This document shows positions 1 through 9,603 of a DNA stretch of 64,000 nucleotides, one piece after another; position 1 is the stretch's first letter; every line of letters begins with the position of its first letter. Under the pieces are notes generated by a model. It searched no databases and was not told where the DNA came from. It saw only the letters and a program-made list of their open reading frames with translations. The DNA comes from Bacteroidales bacterium (GTDB lineage Bacteria; Bacteroidota; Bacteroidia; Bacteroidales; Tenuifilaceae). Where the stretch lies: the NCBI GenBank assembly GCA_013141385.1, contig JABFRB010000018.1, positions 62,001 to 126,000 on the forward strand, given 5' to 3'. The translations under genes and the position numbers were made by a program.

Positions 1-1001
1 TTGCTTTTAGGCGAAGTTGCAAGGTAAATGGCTGTTTGCGATAAAATAATTCTTGATTCGGGCATTCCAATTAACGATACTGCTTGAAAACAACTAGTGG
101 CAAGAAGCAAAGCATTTGGATTAGCTAAACCAATATCCTCTGATGCTAATATCACCAATCTACGTGCAATAAACTTGGGTTCTTCACCACCCTCAATCAT
201 CCTAGCAAGCCAATATACAGCTGCATTTGGATCGCTCCCCCTGATAGATTTGATAAATGCAGAGATAATATCATAATGTTGTTCTCCACTTTTATCATAT
301 AAGGCTATATTTTCTTGAAGTATTTCGATGATAATCTTATTGTTAATTGAAATAACTTGATTCTGCATTTGCGAATTAAATGCTAACTCAAGGATGTTAA
401 GTAGTTTTCTTGCATCTCCTCCCGAAAAGCGAAAAATAGCATCCGTTTCCTCAATATTGAATTGATACTTTTTAAGCACAATATCATTTTCAATTGCTCT
501 CTTAAGTAACTCTTGAAGTTCTACCTCCTCTAAATTTCTAAGAATATACACTTGACATCTGGATAGAAGGGGAGAGATAACCTCAAATGAAGGATTCTCT
601 GTTGTTGCACCAATTAGTACAACAACACCCTGCTCTACAGCACCAAGCAATGAATCTTGTTGTGATTTGCTAAAACGATGTATTTCATCAATAAACAGGA
701 TAGGGGCTGGTGAATCAAAGAATTTTTGTGATTTAGACTTATCAATAACCTCTCTAATATCTTTTACCCCTGAATTTATAGCACTTAGAATATGAAACGG
801 TCTTTTTAGATGATTGGCAACTATTTTTGCAAGTGTTGTTTTCCCAACACCCGGTGGTCCCCAAAGTATAAATGATGATAGATTTCCAGATCTTATCATC
901 TCCCTAAGTATGCTTTTTTCGCCAACAAGGTGTTTTTGTCCAATATAATCGTCAAGAGTTTTTGGGCGAATACGTTCAGCAAGAGGAACATTGGTCATCA
1001 T
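1..1001 (-). CDS. rarA: Replication-associated recombination protein A (RarA/MgsA), C-terminus cut by window edge
   Basis: AAA+ ATPase of the RarA/MgsA/WRNIP1 family, which acts at stalled replication forks and is related to the clamp loader. Seen in the translation: N-terminal PLAERIRPKTLDDYIGQ signature, Walker A GPPGVGKTT at residues 48-56, Walker B ILFIDE at about 101-106, sensor 1 region GATTENPSF at about 131-139, and downstream a helical clamp-loader-like part with the typical SDPNAAVYWLARM stretch. The gene reads leftward and leaves the window, so 333 residues are visible of a family length near 420-450. Two adjacent ATG codons (1001 and 998) fit as start. It is divergent from the gene at 1154. 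No frameshift seen. Confidence 0.93.
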   Translation of the reverse strand, partial: MMTNVPLAERIRPKTLDDYIGQKHLVGEKSILREMIRSGNLSSFILWGPPGVGKTTLAKIVANHLKRPFHILSAINSGVKDIREVIDKSKSQKFFDSPAPILFIDEIHRFSKSQQDSLLGAVEQGVVVLIGATTENPSFEVISPLLSRCQVYILRNLEEVELQELLKRAIENDIVLKKYQFNIEETDAIFRFSGGDARKLLNILELAFNSQMQNQVISINNKIIIEILQENIALYDKSGEQHYDIISAFIKSIRGSDPNAAVYWLARMIEGGEEPKFIARRLVILASEDIGLANPNALLLATSCFQAVSLIGMPESRIILSQTAIYLATSPKS

Positions 1002-1153
1002 TCATTTTTTTGGTAAAAATATGCACTTTTTATTAAAGGTATTTGGTATTTTTGTAGAAGATACAAACAAACAACATTTTTTAATATCGATTGTTTAACA
1101 ATTAAATTATATTCGCTTATTCAAAAACTAAAATAAACCTAAATCTTAGTACT

Positions 1154-2152
1154 ATGAAAATAAATAAACATTTTCTATTCTTCCTAGCCATCCTTTTGTT
1201 TAGTTCAATTACTCTTAAAGCGCAGGAGAATATAATCAATTTTTTATCGGGTAGTGTTAGTGATGCTACAAAATTAAGTAAAGCCTATATTGATCCATTT
1301 GCAAATGGGTTTGGAAGTGCTTTAAATCATGGATGGTATAATTCAGCAAAACCTCATAAACTTGGAGGTTTCGATATCACCTTTTCTGTTGCAACAGCAA
1401 TTCCGCCATCAAGTTCAAAAACTTTCGATGTTTCAAAACTTGGCTTAACGGCTTGGACGCTGCAAAACCCTGCAAACGTGTTGTCGCCAACAGTTACTGG
1501 CAATAAATCAAATGGACCAGTTTTAATTCCAACCGGAGTTATTCCTGGACAACCAGCCTCAATGACTCTTCCACAAGGTGCAAACTTGAAGTTTATTCCA
1601 TCACCAATGATTCAGATTGGGATTGGACTTCCTTTAAATACCGAACTTATTGTGAGGTATTTACCTAAAATAGATGTTCCTGATGTTGGTAATTTTAGCA
1701 TGTTTGGTTTTGGAATTAAGAACGAGTTCAAGGAGTTTATACCAGGATTTAAAGCGTTACCTTTTAATGTTTCCGCATTACTTGGATATACAAAATTTAC
1801 TTCAAATTTTGACTTAAGTGCACCCCAAACTGGAAATTCAAAACAAACACTTGATTTTAGTGCCACAGGATATACTGGGAAATTATTAATAAGTAAATCT
1901 ATCCCTGTTTTAACAGTTTATGCGGGTGTTGGTATTAATAAATCAAAAACAAATGTTGATTTAAAAGGAAAGTACAATATTCCAGGCGTAGGTGTCGATA
2001 TATCAAACCCTTTTTCTTTAGAGTTTAAAAATAGTGGTGTAAATGCAAATATTGGGTTAAGAATCAAATTAACTGTTATTGCCTTCCACTTTGATTATAC
2101 TGTAGGAAAGTATAAACTATATAATGCAGGTGTTGGAATCAATTTTAGATAA
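1154..2152 (+). CDS. DUF6588-type outer-membrane beta-barrel-like protein
   Basis: The 332-residue product begins with a clear signal peptide (lysines, then a hydrophobic run ending KAQ at about residue 24), so it is exported. The mature part is rich in alternating hydrophobic and polar residues and glycines, and ends in a short beta strand terminating in Arg after Phe, which fits a small outer-membrane barrel. The overall pattern is that of the Bacteroidota family DUF6588, which has no known function. It is a single gene, divergent from rarA and closed by the terminator that follows. The family assignment is from recognition of pattern, not from a search. Confidence 0.72.
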   Translation: MKINKHFLFFLAILLFSSITLKAQENIINFLSGSVSDATKLSKAYIDPFANGFGSALNHGWYNSAKPHKLGGFDITFSVATAIPPSSSKTFDVSKLGLTAWTLQNPANVLSPTVTGNKSNGPVLIPTGVIPGQPASMTLPQGANLKFIPSPMIQIGIGLPLNTELIVRYLPKIDVPDVGNFSMFGFGIKNEFKEFIPGFKALPFNVSALLGYTKFTSNFDLSAPQTGNSKQTLDFSATGYTGKLLISKSIPVLTVYAGVGINKSKTNVDLKGKYNIPGVGVDISNPFSLEFKNSGVNANIGLRIKLTVIAFHFDYTVGKYKLYNAGVGINFR

Positions 2153-2172
2153 ATTTTCCTATAATAAGATGA

Positions 2173-2210
2173 AAAGAGCCCGGAATGATTTGGGCTCTTT
2201 TTTTATTTTT
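2173..2210. terminator. Bidirectional terminator between convergent genes
   Basis: Perfect 9-bp stem AAAGAGCCC (2173-2181) with GGGCTCTTT (2192-2200), followed by a run of seven T. It lies between the convergent gene at 1154 and the sensor gene, whose stop codon overlaps the T-run, so it probably serves mainly the plus-strand gene. Confidence 0.85.
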
Positions 2211-4536
2211 CTATTTCTCTTTTATCAGCTATAAAATCAGTAATGTCGTGTGCTATCTTTAATATTTTTGTTACTTCATGATTTTCATTAAAAATTGGTG
2301 AATAGGTTTCAATGAAGGTGTATGTTTTATCAGAAAGAGTAACCTTATTTGTTTCTTTACGAATTGCCCCATTCTTAAGGTCTCTCCAGAAATTTTGATA
2401 GTTATGCTTCTGTTTTTCGGTCATCAGCAAGTTATCGCTATGATGCGTACCTATTATCTCTTTTGCTTTTTGACCTGTTAAATCGAGATATGCATCATTA
2501 ACAGAAATGACTCTTCCATTGATATCATACTCAATTACATAACTAGAGGCATTAAGGGCATTAACCAAACTTTCGGCTTCTATTGATTTCCGCTCTGATT
2601 CTTCCTGTGTAGCCTGAAGTTCCTCCATGTTTTGGCGCATTTCCTCTTCTTGTGAAGCCAATTCTTCAGATTTCACCTTAGATTCCTCTAAAAGTTTTAC
2701 GGTTCTTATATTTATTTTCACATTTGAAACTGTGGCGGCTATGCTTTCTCCTATTTTTTCGATAAAATCGATAATATATTTTTCAATTACTTCAAAAGAA
2801 GCAATTTCAATAACTCCGTATACTTCATCATTAAGTTTAAGTGGAACAATAAGTAAACTTGATGGTTTCTCATCGCCTAAACCAGAAACAATATGAATAT
2901 AGTCTTTAGGAATATCAGTTAAATAGATGGTTTCACCTTCTTTTGCACATCTCCCAACTAATCCTTCACCAAGATTAATTCTTTTTTGTAAATATTTACG
3001 TCTAGTATAAGCATAGCAAGATGCCAATTCAAAGAAGATATCACTCTTAGCATCATTATTAATTAAGAAAAGTCCTCCAACATTTGCATCCACATATTTA
3101 ACTAGGTTACTAATTATTTGATATGAAAACTCATTCATGTCATCAGTATTCTGGCGAAGTATTTCTGCAAATTTTGCAATACCTAGTGTTGCCCAATTCA
3201 TTTTTTCATCATCAACTTTTCTCTTATCTTCTTGTATTTTTGCTTGTTCTATACTTTTACGCATGTTTAAAAGTGATTCACCAAGCAAATCTCTATCACT
3301 AAGTTTAGTGTAAGATACATTGAGGTTTCCTTTGCCAATTTCATTGGCAAAATTTACTGTTTTGGCTAACCCATCAATTAGAGTGTTAACTGAGTTAGCA
3401 ATATCTTCTATTTCATCACCAGATTTTACATTCAACTTGCTATTGGTATCAATATTGCCTTGAGCGAGTTTTCCAAGTATTTGTGTTGTTCTCACCAATG
3501 GGTTGGTAATACTGAAGGCAATTACCCAAATAACAATTATTAGAACAAACAATCCAACAAGAATAACCACGAAAGAGGTTTTAGAAACAGCATTGGCTTC
3601 TTTCATTAAAACCTTTGTTGGAACAAAAAGAGCCAATGTCCATGGGTTCTCTGATTTTTCAATTGCAAAACTGGCAAAAGTGGCATAGTACTCAATGTTT
3701 GTTTTTGAGTCGATGAAAGTGGCTGAAAAACTTTTACCACTATTTATATTTTTAGCTACTTCAAATATTTTATTTTCTTTGGGATAGATACTATCAAATG
3801 AAAGACCAATCAATTTTTCATTTGAATGGGCTACTATTGAAGCATTTTGAGAAAGAAGCATTGCAATACTACCTTCAAATGGTTTTATTTTATCTATTAA
3901 AACTTGATGGTGAGACAAGGAGAAGTCGAATCCAAATACTCCAGCGAATCTTTCCCCCTCTACAAGAGGAACACAAACGCTTGTTTCAAGTATAGTGATA
4001 TTTGAACCCTTATATGTATATCGATAAGGATCGAAGACAGCCTCTTTTTTATGTGTTTTCAAATAATAATAACTACCTGTTAGTAAATCTCCGTCAAGTC
4101 TCTCACGTCCTGAAGTGAAAATCAATTTTCCATTTTCCCTAAAGTAAGTTAAAGATAATCTTCCGTAAGGTTTATTCCAGTTTGCATCTACTGAGTTTAA
4201 TTCCCATATACACCACACTGATAGAAAATCGGGATTTTGAGTTGCAACATTCTTTAATATCTGTTTAGTATATTCAACTCGTTTTGCATCTGGGTGCTCC
4301 CTAAAATCAGCTAAACTATTAGCCATAGTTCTCGCCATTCCCATCTCTGCAGTTAAAGATGATTTTATCAGATTTGCATTCTTGGCAGCAATAGCATCGG
4401 CAAGGCTAGATGATTCTTTTAGAGAAATGGATTTCAACTTATTTGTAAGGTATCCAATGGATGATAAAAATACCATCGATGCAATTATTACAACAGATAG
4501 AAGCATTTTACTTCTAATTTTCATCCTGATTTTCAT
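2203..4536 (-). CDS. Membrane sensor protein: Cache - HAMP - GAF - PAS, no output domain
   Basis: A 777-residue signal sensor. Order seen: a first membrane segment at about 11-30; a periplasmic double-Cache-like region at about 40-315 containing GVFGFDFSL and a terminal GxxSFSATF-like part; a second membrane segment at about 321-342; a HAMP domain at about 343-395 followed by a second HAMP-like stretch; a GAF domain at about 455-600; a glutamate-rich coiled coil at about 610-650; and a PAS domain at about 652-765 ending in AHDIT. It stops a few residues after the PAS domain. No H-box, ATP-binding, GGDEF, EAL or methyl-accepting domain follows, and no partner kinase is adjacent. A second ATG four codons in is an alternative start. 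It may pass a signal through protein contacts; that is inference. Confidence 0.8.
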   Translation of the reverse strand: MKIRMKIRSKMLLSVVIIASMVFLSSIGYLTNKLKSISLKESSSLADAIAAKNANLIKSSLTAEMGMARTMANSLADFREHPDAKRVEYTKQILKNVATQNPDFLSVWCIWELNSVDANWNKPYGRLSLTYFRENGKLIFTSGRERLDGDLLTGSYYYLKTHKKEAVFDPYRYTYKGSNITILETSVCVPLVEGERFAGVFGFDFSLSHHQVLIDKIKPFEGSIAMLLSQNASIVAHSNEKLIGLSFDSIYPKENKIFEVAKNINSGKSFSATFIDSKTNIEYYATFASFAIEKSENPWTLALFVPTKVLMKEANAVSKTSFVVILVGLFVLIIVIWVIAFSITNPLVRTTQILGKLAQGNIDTNSKLNVKSGDEIEDIANSVNTLIDGLAKTVNFANEIGKGNLNVSYTKLSDRDLLGESLLNMRKSIEQAKIQEDKRKVDDEKMNWATLGIAKFAEILRQNTDDMNEFSYQIISNLVKYVDANVGGLFLINNDAKSDIFFELASCYAYTRRKYLQKRINLGEGLVGRCAKEGETIYLTDIPKDYIHIVSGLGDEKPSSLLIVPLKLNDEVYGVIEIASFEVIEKYIIDFIEKIGESIAATVSNVKINIRTVKLLEESKVKSEELASQEEEMRQNMEELQATQEESERKSIEAESLVNALNASSYVIEYDINGRVISVNDAYLDLTGQKAKEIIGTHHSDNLLMTEKQKHNYQNFWRDLKNGAIRKETNKVTLSDKTYTFIETYSPIFNENHEVTKILKIAHDITDFIADKREIEK

Positions 4537-4700
4537 TGCCTTGTGCTTATTGAATATGATTAAGTTCTGGTATTAGTATGAATAGGTGAAAATAAGCTAT
4601 ATTTTGTGTAATACAAAAATTATAGAGATCATTTTAAGAAAGTAGTACTTAAGATTAAAGAACCTTAACCAGTTATGATTTCAATAAATAATACGGGTGT

Positions 4701-4729
4701 TTTGTTTTCTATAGTTTTTCTTACTTTTG
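4701..4729 (+). promoter_or_regulatory. Bacteroidota-type promoter for fabG
   Basis: A TTTG at 4701-4704 and a TACTTTTG (consensus TAnnTTTG) at 4722-4729 lie 17 bp apart. The fabG ATG is 25 bp downstream of the -7 box. The spacing is a little shorter than the usual 19-21 bp. Confidence 0.5.
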
Positions 4730-4754
4730 CATCAAAATCATCAAATAATAAACT

Positions 4755-5501
4755 ATGAAATTACTTGAAGGAAAAACTGGGCTTATTACTGGTGCTGCCC
4801 GAGGAATTGGTAGAGCAATAGCTCTTGCTTATGCAAAGGAGGGAGCAAATGTTGCATTTACTGACATTGCCGCTGATGATAATTTTAAGAATTTGGAAAA
4901 AGAGCTTTTAGTATTCGGTGTTAAAGCTAAGGGGTATGTTTCTGATGCTAGCAATTTTGAATCATCACAGAAAATGGTTGATGATATTATTGCTGACTTT
5001 GGAAGGATTGATATACTTGTAAATAATGCTGGAATTACTCGCGATAATCTGATAATGAGAATGACGGAAGAGCAGTGGGATCTAGTAATAAGAGTTAATT
5101 TAAAATCTGTTTTTAATCTCACTAAGGCAGTACAGAAATATATGTTAAAGCAGAAGAATGGCTCGATTATTAATATGAGCTCAGTTGTAGGTGTTTCTGG
5201 AAATGCTGGACAATCAAATTATTCTGCATCGAAAGCTGGCATTATTGGATTTACTAAATCAATTGCTAAAGAATTAGGTTCAAGAAATATTCGTAGTAAT
5301 GCGATTGCACCAGGTTTCATTATCACTGAAATGACACATCAATTGCCAGATGATGTTCGCAATGAATGGGTTAAAAAAATTCCTCTTCAACGCGGGGGTA
5401 CTCCTGAAGATGTCGCAAACGCTTGTATTTTTTTAGGATCAGACCTTTCATCTTATGTTAGCGGGCAGGTGCTTAATGTATGTGGAGCAATGAATACCTA
5501 A
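4755..5501 (+). CDS. fabG: 3-oxoacyl-[acyl-carrier-protein] reductase FabG
   Basis: Short-chain dehydrogenase that reduces 3-oxoacyl-ACP to 3-hydroxyacyl-ACP with NADPH in cytosolic fatty acid elongation. Seen: the Rossmann nucleotide motif GAARGIG at 13-19, NNAG at 90-93, and the catalytic Ser143, Tyr156 and Lys160, spaced as in E. coli FabG (S138, Y151, K155). Length 248 matches the family. It stands alone between its own promoter and a strong terminator, not in a fab operon. Other SDR reductases share these motifs, but FabG is the closest pattern. Confidence 0.88.
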   Translation: MKLLEGKTGLITGAARGIGRAIALAYAKEGANVAFTDIAADDNFKNLEKELLVFGVKAKGYVSDASNFESSQKMVDDIIADFGRIDILVNNAGITRDNLIMRMTEEQWDLVIRVNLKSVFNLTKAVQKYMLKQKNGSIINMSSVVGVSGNAGQSNYSASKAGIIGFTKSIAKELGSRNIRSNAIAPGFIITEMTHQLPDDVRNEWVKKIPLQRGGTPEDVANACIFLGSDLSSYVSGQVLNVCGAMNT

Positions 5502-5527
5502 AAAATTTTATATTTAATAAACAATAA

Positions 5528-5552
5528 ACCATCCGAATGGATGGTTTTTGTT
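5528..5552 (+). terminator. Rho-independent terminator after fabG
   Basis: Perfect hairpin AACCATCC-GAAT-GGATGGTT followed by TTTGTTTT, 27 bp after the fabG stop and just before the next gene. Confidence 0.85.
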
Positions 5553-5570
5553 TTAACTAACCATCAGTAA

Positions 5571-6542
5571 ATGAAAATAAATAAAAACTTGATTTACATT
5601 CTTACATTAGGATTTACTTCGTGTATTCCATATAAAGAAATTGATATACAATATATTAAAGAACCTGAAATTAAAATATCATCCGATTTCAACAAACCGT
5701 TAATTCTAATTAATTTTTATCAAAATAAGAGAAATAGTAAAAAGGATAGATTTGATTATGCAATAGATAGTTTAGCTTCGGAAGAAGCTGTCATATCATT
5801 AAAAGAAAATCTCCAAAAATCTCCATTATATGAAGATTTAGATATCTCAATTCAAAGACATCAACGTATAGATAGTTCTAGATATATTAAACCCTTAACA
5901 TGGAGCGCTGTAAATATTATTGCTAATAAAGATAGTGCAGATCTAGTTATTTCGTTAGAATACATTAAAATCATTGAATTAACGGATTCCTATAAAACTA
6001 TAGAGAATCAAATTGAATGCTATTATGGATATTTAAAAGTTCCATTATACTGCTATTGGAGAGTTTATGATATCCACAAAAAGCAGATTTTGAATGGATT
6101 TCTTTACCGCGATACTCTAATGTGGGATACTACAGATTGGACTCCAGTTACTGTGGGGAATCAACTTCCAGGATTCTTTAATGCTTCTGCTTATGCTGGA
6201 AGTGATTGTGGGGAGAAATATGCTCAAAAAATTGCTCCAGTATGGTCAGATGATAAAAGAAAATTTTTTCATACTGGATCTAAAGAAATGGAAAAAGCAA
6301 GCGAATATGTAGTCAAAGAACAATGGATGGAAGCAGCCTTAGAATGGCAGAAGGTTTTTGCTCTAAACAATAGAAAACTTAATGCTAAGGCCGCATTTAA
6401 TCTCGCACTTGCAAGCGAAATGCTTGGAAAATTCGATCTTTCATTGGAATGGCTATTTAAAGCCAAAAAATTCTATCCCTTATCCGAAATTGAAAACTAT
6501 CAACGTGCTGTTAACGAAAGAATTGCTAACAAAGTAAAGTAG
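5571..6542 (+). CDS. DUF6340 family lipoprotein with C-terminal TPR
   Basis: The 323-residue product starts with a lipoprotein-type signal peptide (LGFTSC, Cys18 as probable lipidated residue), so it is expected to sit in the membrane facing the periplasm. The middle part (about 25-220) carries the pattern of the Bacteroidota family DUF6340: an opening INFYQNK strand, then DLVISLEYIK and a conserved YWRVYD segment. The last 90 residues form about two TPR-like helix pairs (WMEAALEWQKVFAL, AAFNLALASEMLGKFDLSLEWLFKA). Function is unknown. It precedes the M48 protease with a 22-bp gap, so the two may be cotranscribed. Confidence 0.7.
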   Translation: MKINKNLIYILTLGFTSCIPYKEIDIQYIKEPEIKISSDFNKPLILINFYQNKRNSKKDRFDYAIDSLASEEAVISLKENLQKSPLYEDLDISIQRHQRIDSSRYIKPLTWSAVNIIANKDSADLVISLEYIKIIELTDSYKTIENQIECYYGYLKVPLYCYWRVYDIHKKQILNGFLYRDTLMWDTTDWTPVTVGNQLPGFFNASAYAGSDCGEKYAQKIAPVWSDDKRKFFHTGSKEMEKASEYVVKEQWMEAALEWQKVFALNNRKLNAKAAFNLALASEMLGKFDLSLEWLFKAKKFYPLSEIENYQRAVNERIANKVK

Positions 6543-6564
6543 AAAAAATATAACATTTAAAACC

Positions 6565-7824
6565 ATGGTAAATACCCTTTATTTCATTATTATCGCTATT
6601 CTAGTTTTTAATCTTCTTTTTTCAATAATACTTGAACAGATAAACCTGACAGGAAGATCTATAAAGTTACCAGATTTAATTTCAGACGTTTATGATTCAG
6701 ATAATTATCTGAAACAACAAGAATATGAAAGAGAAAAGGTTAGATTTTCTCAGATTGAAACAATCTTTGGCTCTATATTGATTATTGTTTTCTTTTCAAT
6801 TAAAGGTTTTGGTCATTTACAATTATTTGTATCAAATTATAGTAATAGTATTGTTGTTCAAACATTGCTTTTTTTCGGTATTCTTGGGTTTGTTTCATTT
6901 CTAATTTCAATCCCTTTTAGCTATTACGACAATTTTGTAATAGAAGAAAAGTTTGGATTCAATAAATCATCAAAAAAACTTTTTTTTATCGATGGCATCA
7001 AAACCCTTTTACTTTCGGCAATAATTGGTGGCGTTTTAATCGGATTTTTAACATGGTTATATACTAAAAATCCGCATTTATTCTGGCTTATGGCGTTAGG
7101 GGTAGTATTAGTATTTTCATTTTTAATGAACATGCTTTACTCTTCGGTTATTTTACCACTTTTTAATAGAAAGACCCCACTTGAAGAAGGTGAGTTAAAA
7201 CAAAAAGTACTTTCATTTGCCGAATCAATAGGATTTTCAATTAATGATATATACCTAATTGATGGTTCAAAAAGATCTTCAAAAGCAAACGCTTTTTTTA
7301 CTGGATTTGGTAAAAAGAAAAAGATTTTTTTATACGATACTCTTATTCATAATCTTAATAATGAAGAGATTATTGCTGTATTAGCCCATGAACTTGGTCA
7401 TTATAAAAAACATCATATATGGATAAACCTTTTCATTGGAATCATTCAATCCTCAGTTTTTCTATACTTTTTTAATTTGATCTCTCAAAGCACTATTTTT
7501 ACACAAGTAATGGGAGGTTCTTCCAATGTACCTGTATTTTACCTCAATATCATCTGTTTTATATTACTCATTAACCCAATTGAGACTATTCTTGGTATAC
7601 TACTAAATGTAGTTAGCAGGAAAATGGAGTATTCGGCTGATAGTTTTGCAAATAAATATGGTTTAGGTCATAATTTAGCTACTGCTTTAAAAAAGACATC
7701 CTCTTTGAACTACTCAAATTTAACCCCTCATCCTTTATATGTAATCATAAACTATTCACACCCTCCACTTTACGATAGACTAAAAGCATTAAATTTCATT
7801 TATGAGACACAAAAAACTAATTAG
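6565..7824 (+). CDS. M48 family zinc metalloprotease (Ste24/CAAX protease type)
   Basis: Integral membrane protease of 419 residues. Seen: several hydrophobic segments in the N-terminal half (about 3-24, 66-80, 95-118, 145-165, 172-200), the zinc motif HELGH at 275-279 (His275, Glu276, His279), and the third ligand Glu355 in MEYSAD. The N-terminal half with a conserved NPHLFW-like loop and the overall length fit the Ste24 (CAAX prenyl protease 1) branch rather than short HtpX. Bacterial members probably act in membrane protein quality control. It lies directly behind the DUF6340 lipoprotein gene. Confidence 0.87.
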   Translation: MVNTLYFIIIAILVFNLLFSIILEQINLTGRSIKLPDLISDVYDSDNYLKQQEYEREKVRFSQIETIFGSILIIVFFSIKGFGHLQLFVSNYSNSIVVQTLLFFGILGFVSFLISIPFSYYDNFVIEEKFGFNKSSKKLFFIDGIKTLLLSAIIGGVLIGFLTWLYTKNPHLFWLMALGVVLVFSFLMNMLYSSVILPLFNRKTPLEEGELKQKVLSFAESIGFSINDIYLIDGSKRSSKANAFFTGFGKKKKIFLYDTLIHNLNNEEIIAVLAHELGHYKKHHIWINLFIGIIQSSVFLYFFNLISQSTIFTQVMGGSSNVPVFYLNIICFILLINPIETILGILLNVVSRKMEYSADSFANKYGLGHNLATALKKTSSLNYSNLTPHPLYVIINYSHPPLYDRLKALNFIYETQKTN

Positions 7825-7842
7825 AGTTTTTTTGTTTACTCA

Positions 7843-7873
7843 TTGGAAAACGTTGATTAAATAGCTACTTTTG
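7843..7873 (+). promoter_or_regulatory. Bacteroidota-type promoter for tRNA-Thr
   Basis: TTG at 7843-7845, a 20-bp spacer, then TACTTTTG (TAnnTTTG) at 7866-7873. The mature tRNA starts 12 bp after the -7 box, as expected for a short tRNA leader. Confidence 0.7.
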
Positions 7874-7884
7874 CGCCTCAAATT

Positions 7885-7957
7885 GCCTCTTTAGCTCAGC
7901 TGGTAGAGCAGCGGTTTCGTAAACCGCAGGTCGGGGGTTCAAGTCCCCTGAGAGGCT
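7885..7957 (+). tRNA. tRNA-Thr (anticodon CGT)
   Basis: Full cloverleaf by eye. The acceptor stem GCCTCTT pairs with GAGAGGC (one G-T). The D arm is GCTC/GAGC, and the anticodon arm GCGGT/ACCGC carries loop TTCGTAA and anticodon CGT. The T arm has the TTCAAGT loop. The 73-nt gene ends at the discriminator T, and CCA is not encoded. It has its own promoter and is followed by a hairpin terminator. Confidence 0.95.
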
Positions 7958-7961
7958 CAAT

Positions 7962-7992
7962 AAGAGTAGCTATCAAAAGCTACTCTTTCTAT
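7962..7992 (+). terminator. Terminator after tRNA-Thr
   Basis: Perfect 10-bp stem AAGAGTAGCT (7962-7971) with AGCTACTCTT (7978-7987), then TCTATT. It lies between the tRNA and cinA. Confidence 0.75.
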
Positions 7993-8002
7993 TACTACTA
8001 TA

Positions 8003-9250
8003 ATGAATGCAATATTCATAACGATTGGCGATGAAATACTGATAGGTCAAATTGTTGATACGAACTCAGCTTGGATTGCCGAAAATCTAAATTTGATAGG
8101 GATAAAAGTAAATAGAATACTTTCAATATCAGATACAAAGGAGGCAATTAAAGCATCTATAGATGAGTCGTTTGTGAATTCTGATCTTATTATTATGACT
8201 GGGGGACTTGGTCCCACAAATGATGATATCACAAAATCAACACTAAATGAGTATTTTAATGGAAGTCTTATAATTCATCAACCTTCTCTAAATAACATAT
8301 CCTCTTTTTTCAGCAAAAGAGGTTTGCCACTTACCGAATTAAATCGAAAACAGGCCGAAGTACCTAATTGTTGCATTGCCCTTAATAATCAATTAGGAAC
8401 AGCACCGGGTATGTGGTTTGAAAAAAAGGGCAAAATTTTAATCTCTCTGCCGGGCGTACCTTTTGAGATGATTGGTTTAATGGAAAATGAGGTAATACCT
8501 AGATTGTCAAAATTAACTACAAACCAAGTTATTACTCATAGAACCATTCAAACCTTTGGCTTACCAGAATCATTCTTAGCGGAAAAATTATCAGAATGGG
8601 AAGGCCAATTGCCACAAAATTTGAAACTAGCATATTTGCCTAGCCCCACATCAATTCGTTTAAGATTATCGGCTTATGGTGATATAAATATGAATCTTAA
8701 AGAATTGATAGATGTTGAAGTAAAAAAGTTATATCAAATTATACCAAAAAATATTTTTGGAGAAGGAGACGACACTTTACAAAGTGAACTTGGACGAATG
8801 CTTAAAATAAGAGGTGCAACTGTATCTACAGCAGAAAGTTGTACTGGTGGAACAATTGCTCATCTGATCACGCAAACTCCTGGTTCATCATCGTATTATA
8901 AGGGTAGTATTGTTGCATATTCTAATCAAGTTAAGGAGGAGATTCTAGGCGTTGATGCTGAGTTAATAAAGAAATTTGGTGCTGTAAGTATACCTGTTGC
9001 TGAGGCAATGGCAATTTCAGTTAAAGAAAAACTTAAAACAGATTATTCGATTGCTGTTTCTGGAATTGCAGGACCAGATGGAGGAACTTTAGAAAAGCCA
9101 GTAGGTACCGTGTGTTTTGCTATTTATTCGGATAAATCATTAATTAGCAAAGAATTAGTATTTACTTCTGATCGCCAAAGGAACATTCTTAGAACATCCG
9201 TTACTGCACTGAATATGTTAAGGTTGATGCTAATTGATGAAAATCTTTGA
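8003..9250 (+). CDS. cinA: CinA family protein: nicotinamide-nucleotide amidase / competence-damage protein
   Basis: Two-domain CinA of 415 residues. The N-terminal MoCF-biosynthesis-like domain (about 1-170) opens with AIFITIGDEILIGQIVDTNS and has TGGLGPTNDD near 70, linked in the family to ADP-ribose pyrophosphatase activity. The C-terminal domain (about 255-410) has VSTAESCTGG and AVSGIAGPDGG, the signature of PncC-type NMN deamidase, which recycles NMN to nicotinate mononucleotide in NAD salvage. Length is the usual one for full-length CinA. It starts 45 bp after tRNA-Thr, behind the tRNA terminator. Confidence 0.92.
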   Translation: MNAIFITIGDEILIGQIVDTNSAWIAENLNLIGIKVNRILSISDTKEAIKASIDESFVNSDLIIMTGGLGPTNDDITKSTLNEYFNGSLIIHQPSLNNISSFFSKRGLPLTELNRKQAEVPNCCIALNNQLGTAPGMWFEKKGKILISLPGVPFEMIGLMENEVIPRLSKLTTNQVITHRTIQTFGLPESFLAEKLSEWEGQLPQNLKLAYLPSPTSIRLRLSAYGDINMNLKELIDVEVKKLYQIIPKNIFGEGDDTLQSELGRMLKIRGATVSTAESCTGGTIAHLITQTPGSSSYYKGSIVAYSNQVKEEILGVDAELIKKFGAVSIPVAEAMAISVKEKLKTDYSIAVSGIAGPDGGTLEKPVGTVCFAIYSDKSLISKELVFTSDRQRNILRTSVTALNMLRLMLIDENL

Positions 9251-9349
9251 TTTAATGGAAATATTTTTCAATAAAAATTTGAATATTTAAATATTTATAA
9301 CGTATTTTGCGTCCTGTTTTGAAAAACCTGTTTGAAAAACATTATAAAG

Positions 9350-9592
9350 ATGTCAAGAATTTGTCAGATTACCGGGAAAAAAATGATGGTTGGGAATAAT
9401 GTTTCCCATTCAAAGAGGAGAACCAAAAGAAGGTTTTATCCTAATCTTCTAACAAAAAGATTCTTTTTAGAAGAAGAAAACCGCTGGGTTACTCTTAAAG
9501 TTACCGCAGCTGGTGTACGTAACATCAACAAAAAAGGGCTGAAAGCAGTTCTTAAAGAATCACAAGAAAAAGGGTTGATTAACATTTACTAA
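9350..9592 (+). CDS. rpmB: 50S ribosomal protein L28
   Basis: Eighty-residue L28, starting [11 protein letters not shown] and ending in a basic tail. The start at 9350 gives the normal family length; an upstream TTG in frame at 9332 would add six unsupported residues. Residues [21 protein letters not shown] and [18 protein letters not shown] are family hallmarks. It is the first gene of the compact rpmB-rpmG-DUF4295 unit that precedes ftsY in most Bacteroidota. Confidence 0.97.
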   Translation: MSRICQITGKKMMVGNNVSHSKRRTKRRFYPNLLTKRFFLEEENRWVTLKVTAAGVRNINKKGLKAVLKESQEKGLINIY

Positions 9593-9603
9593 AGAGTTTA
9601 CAA

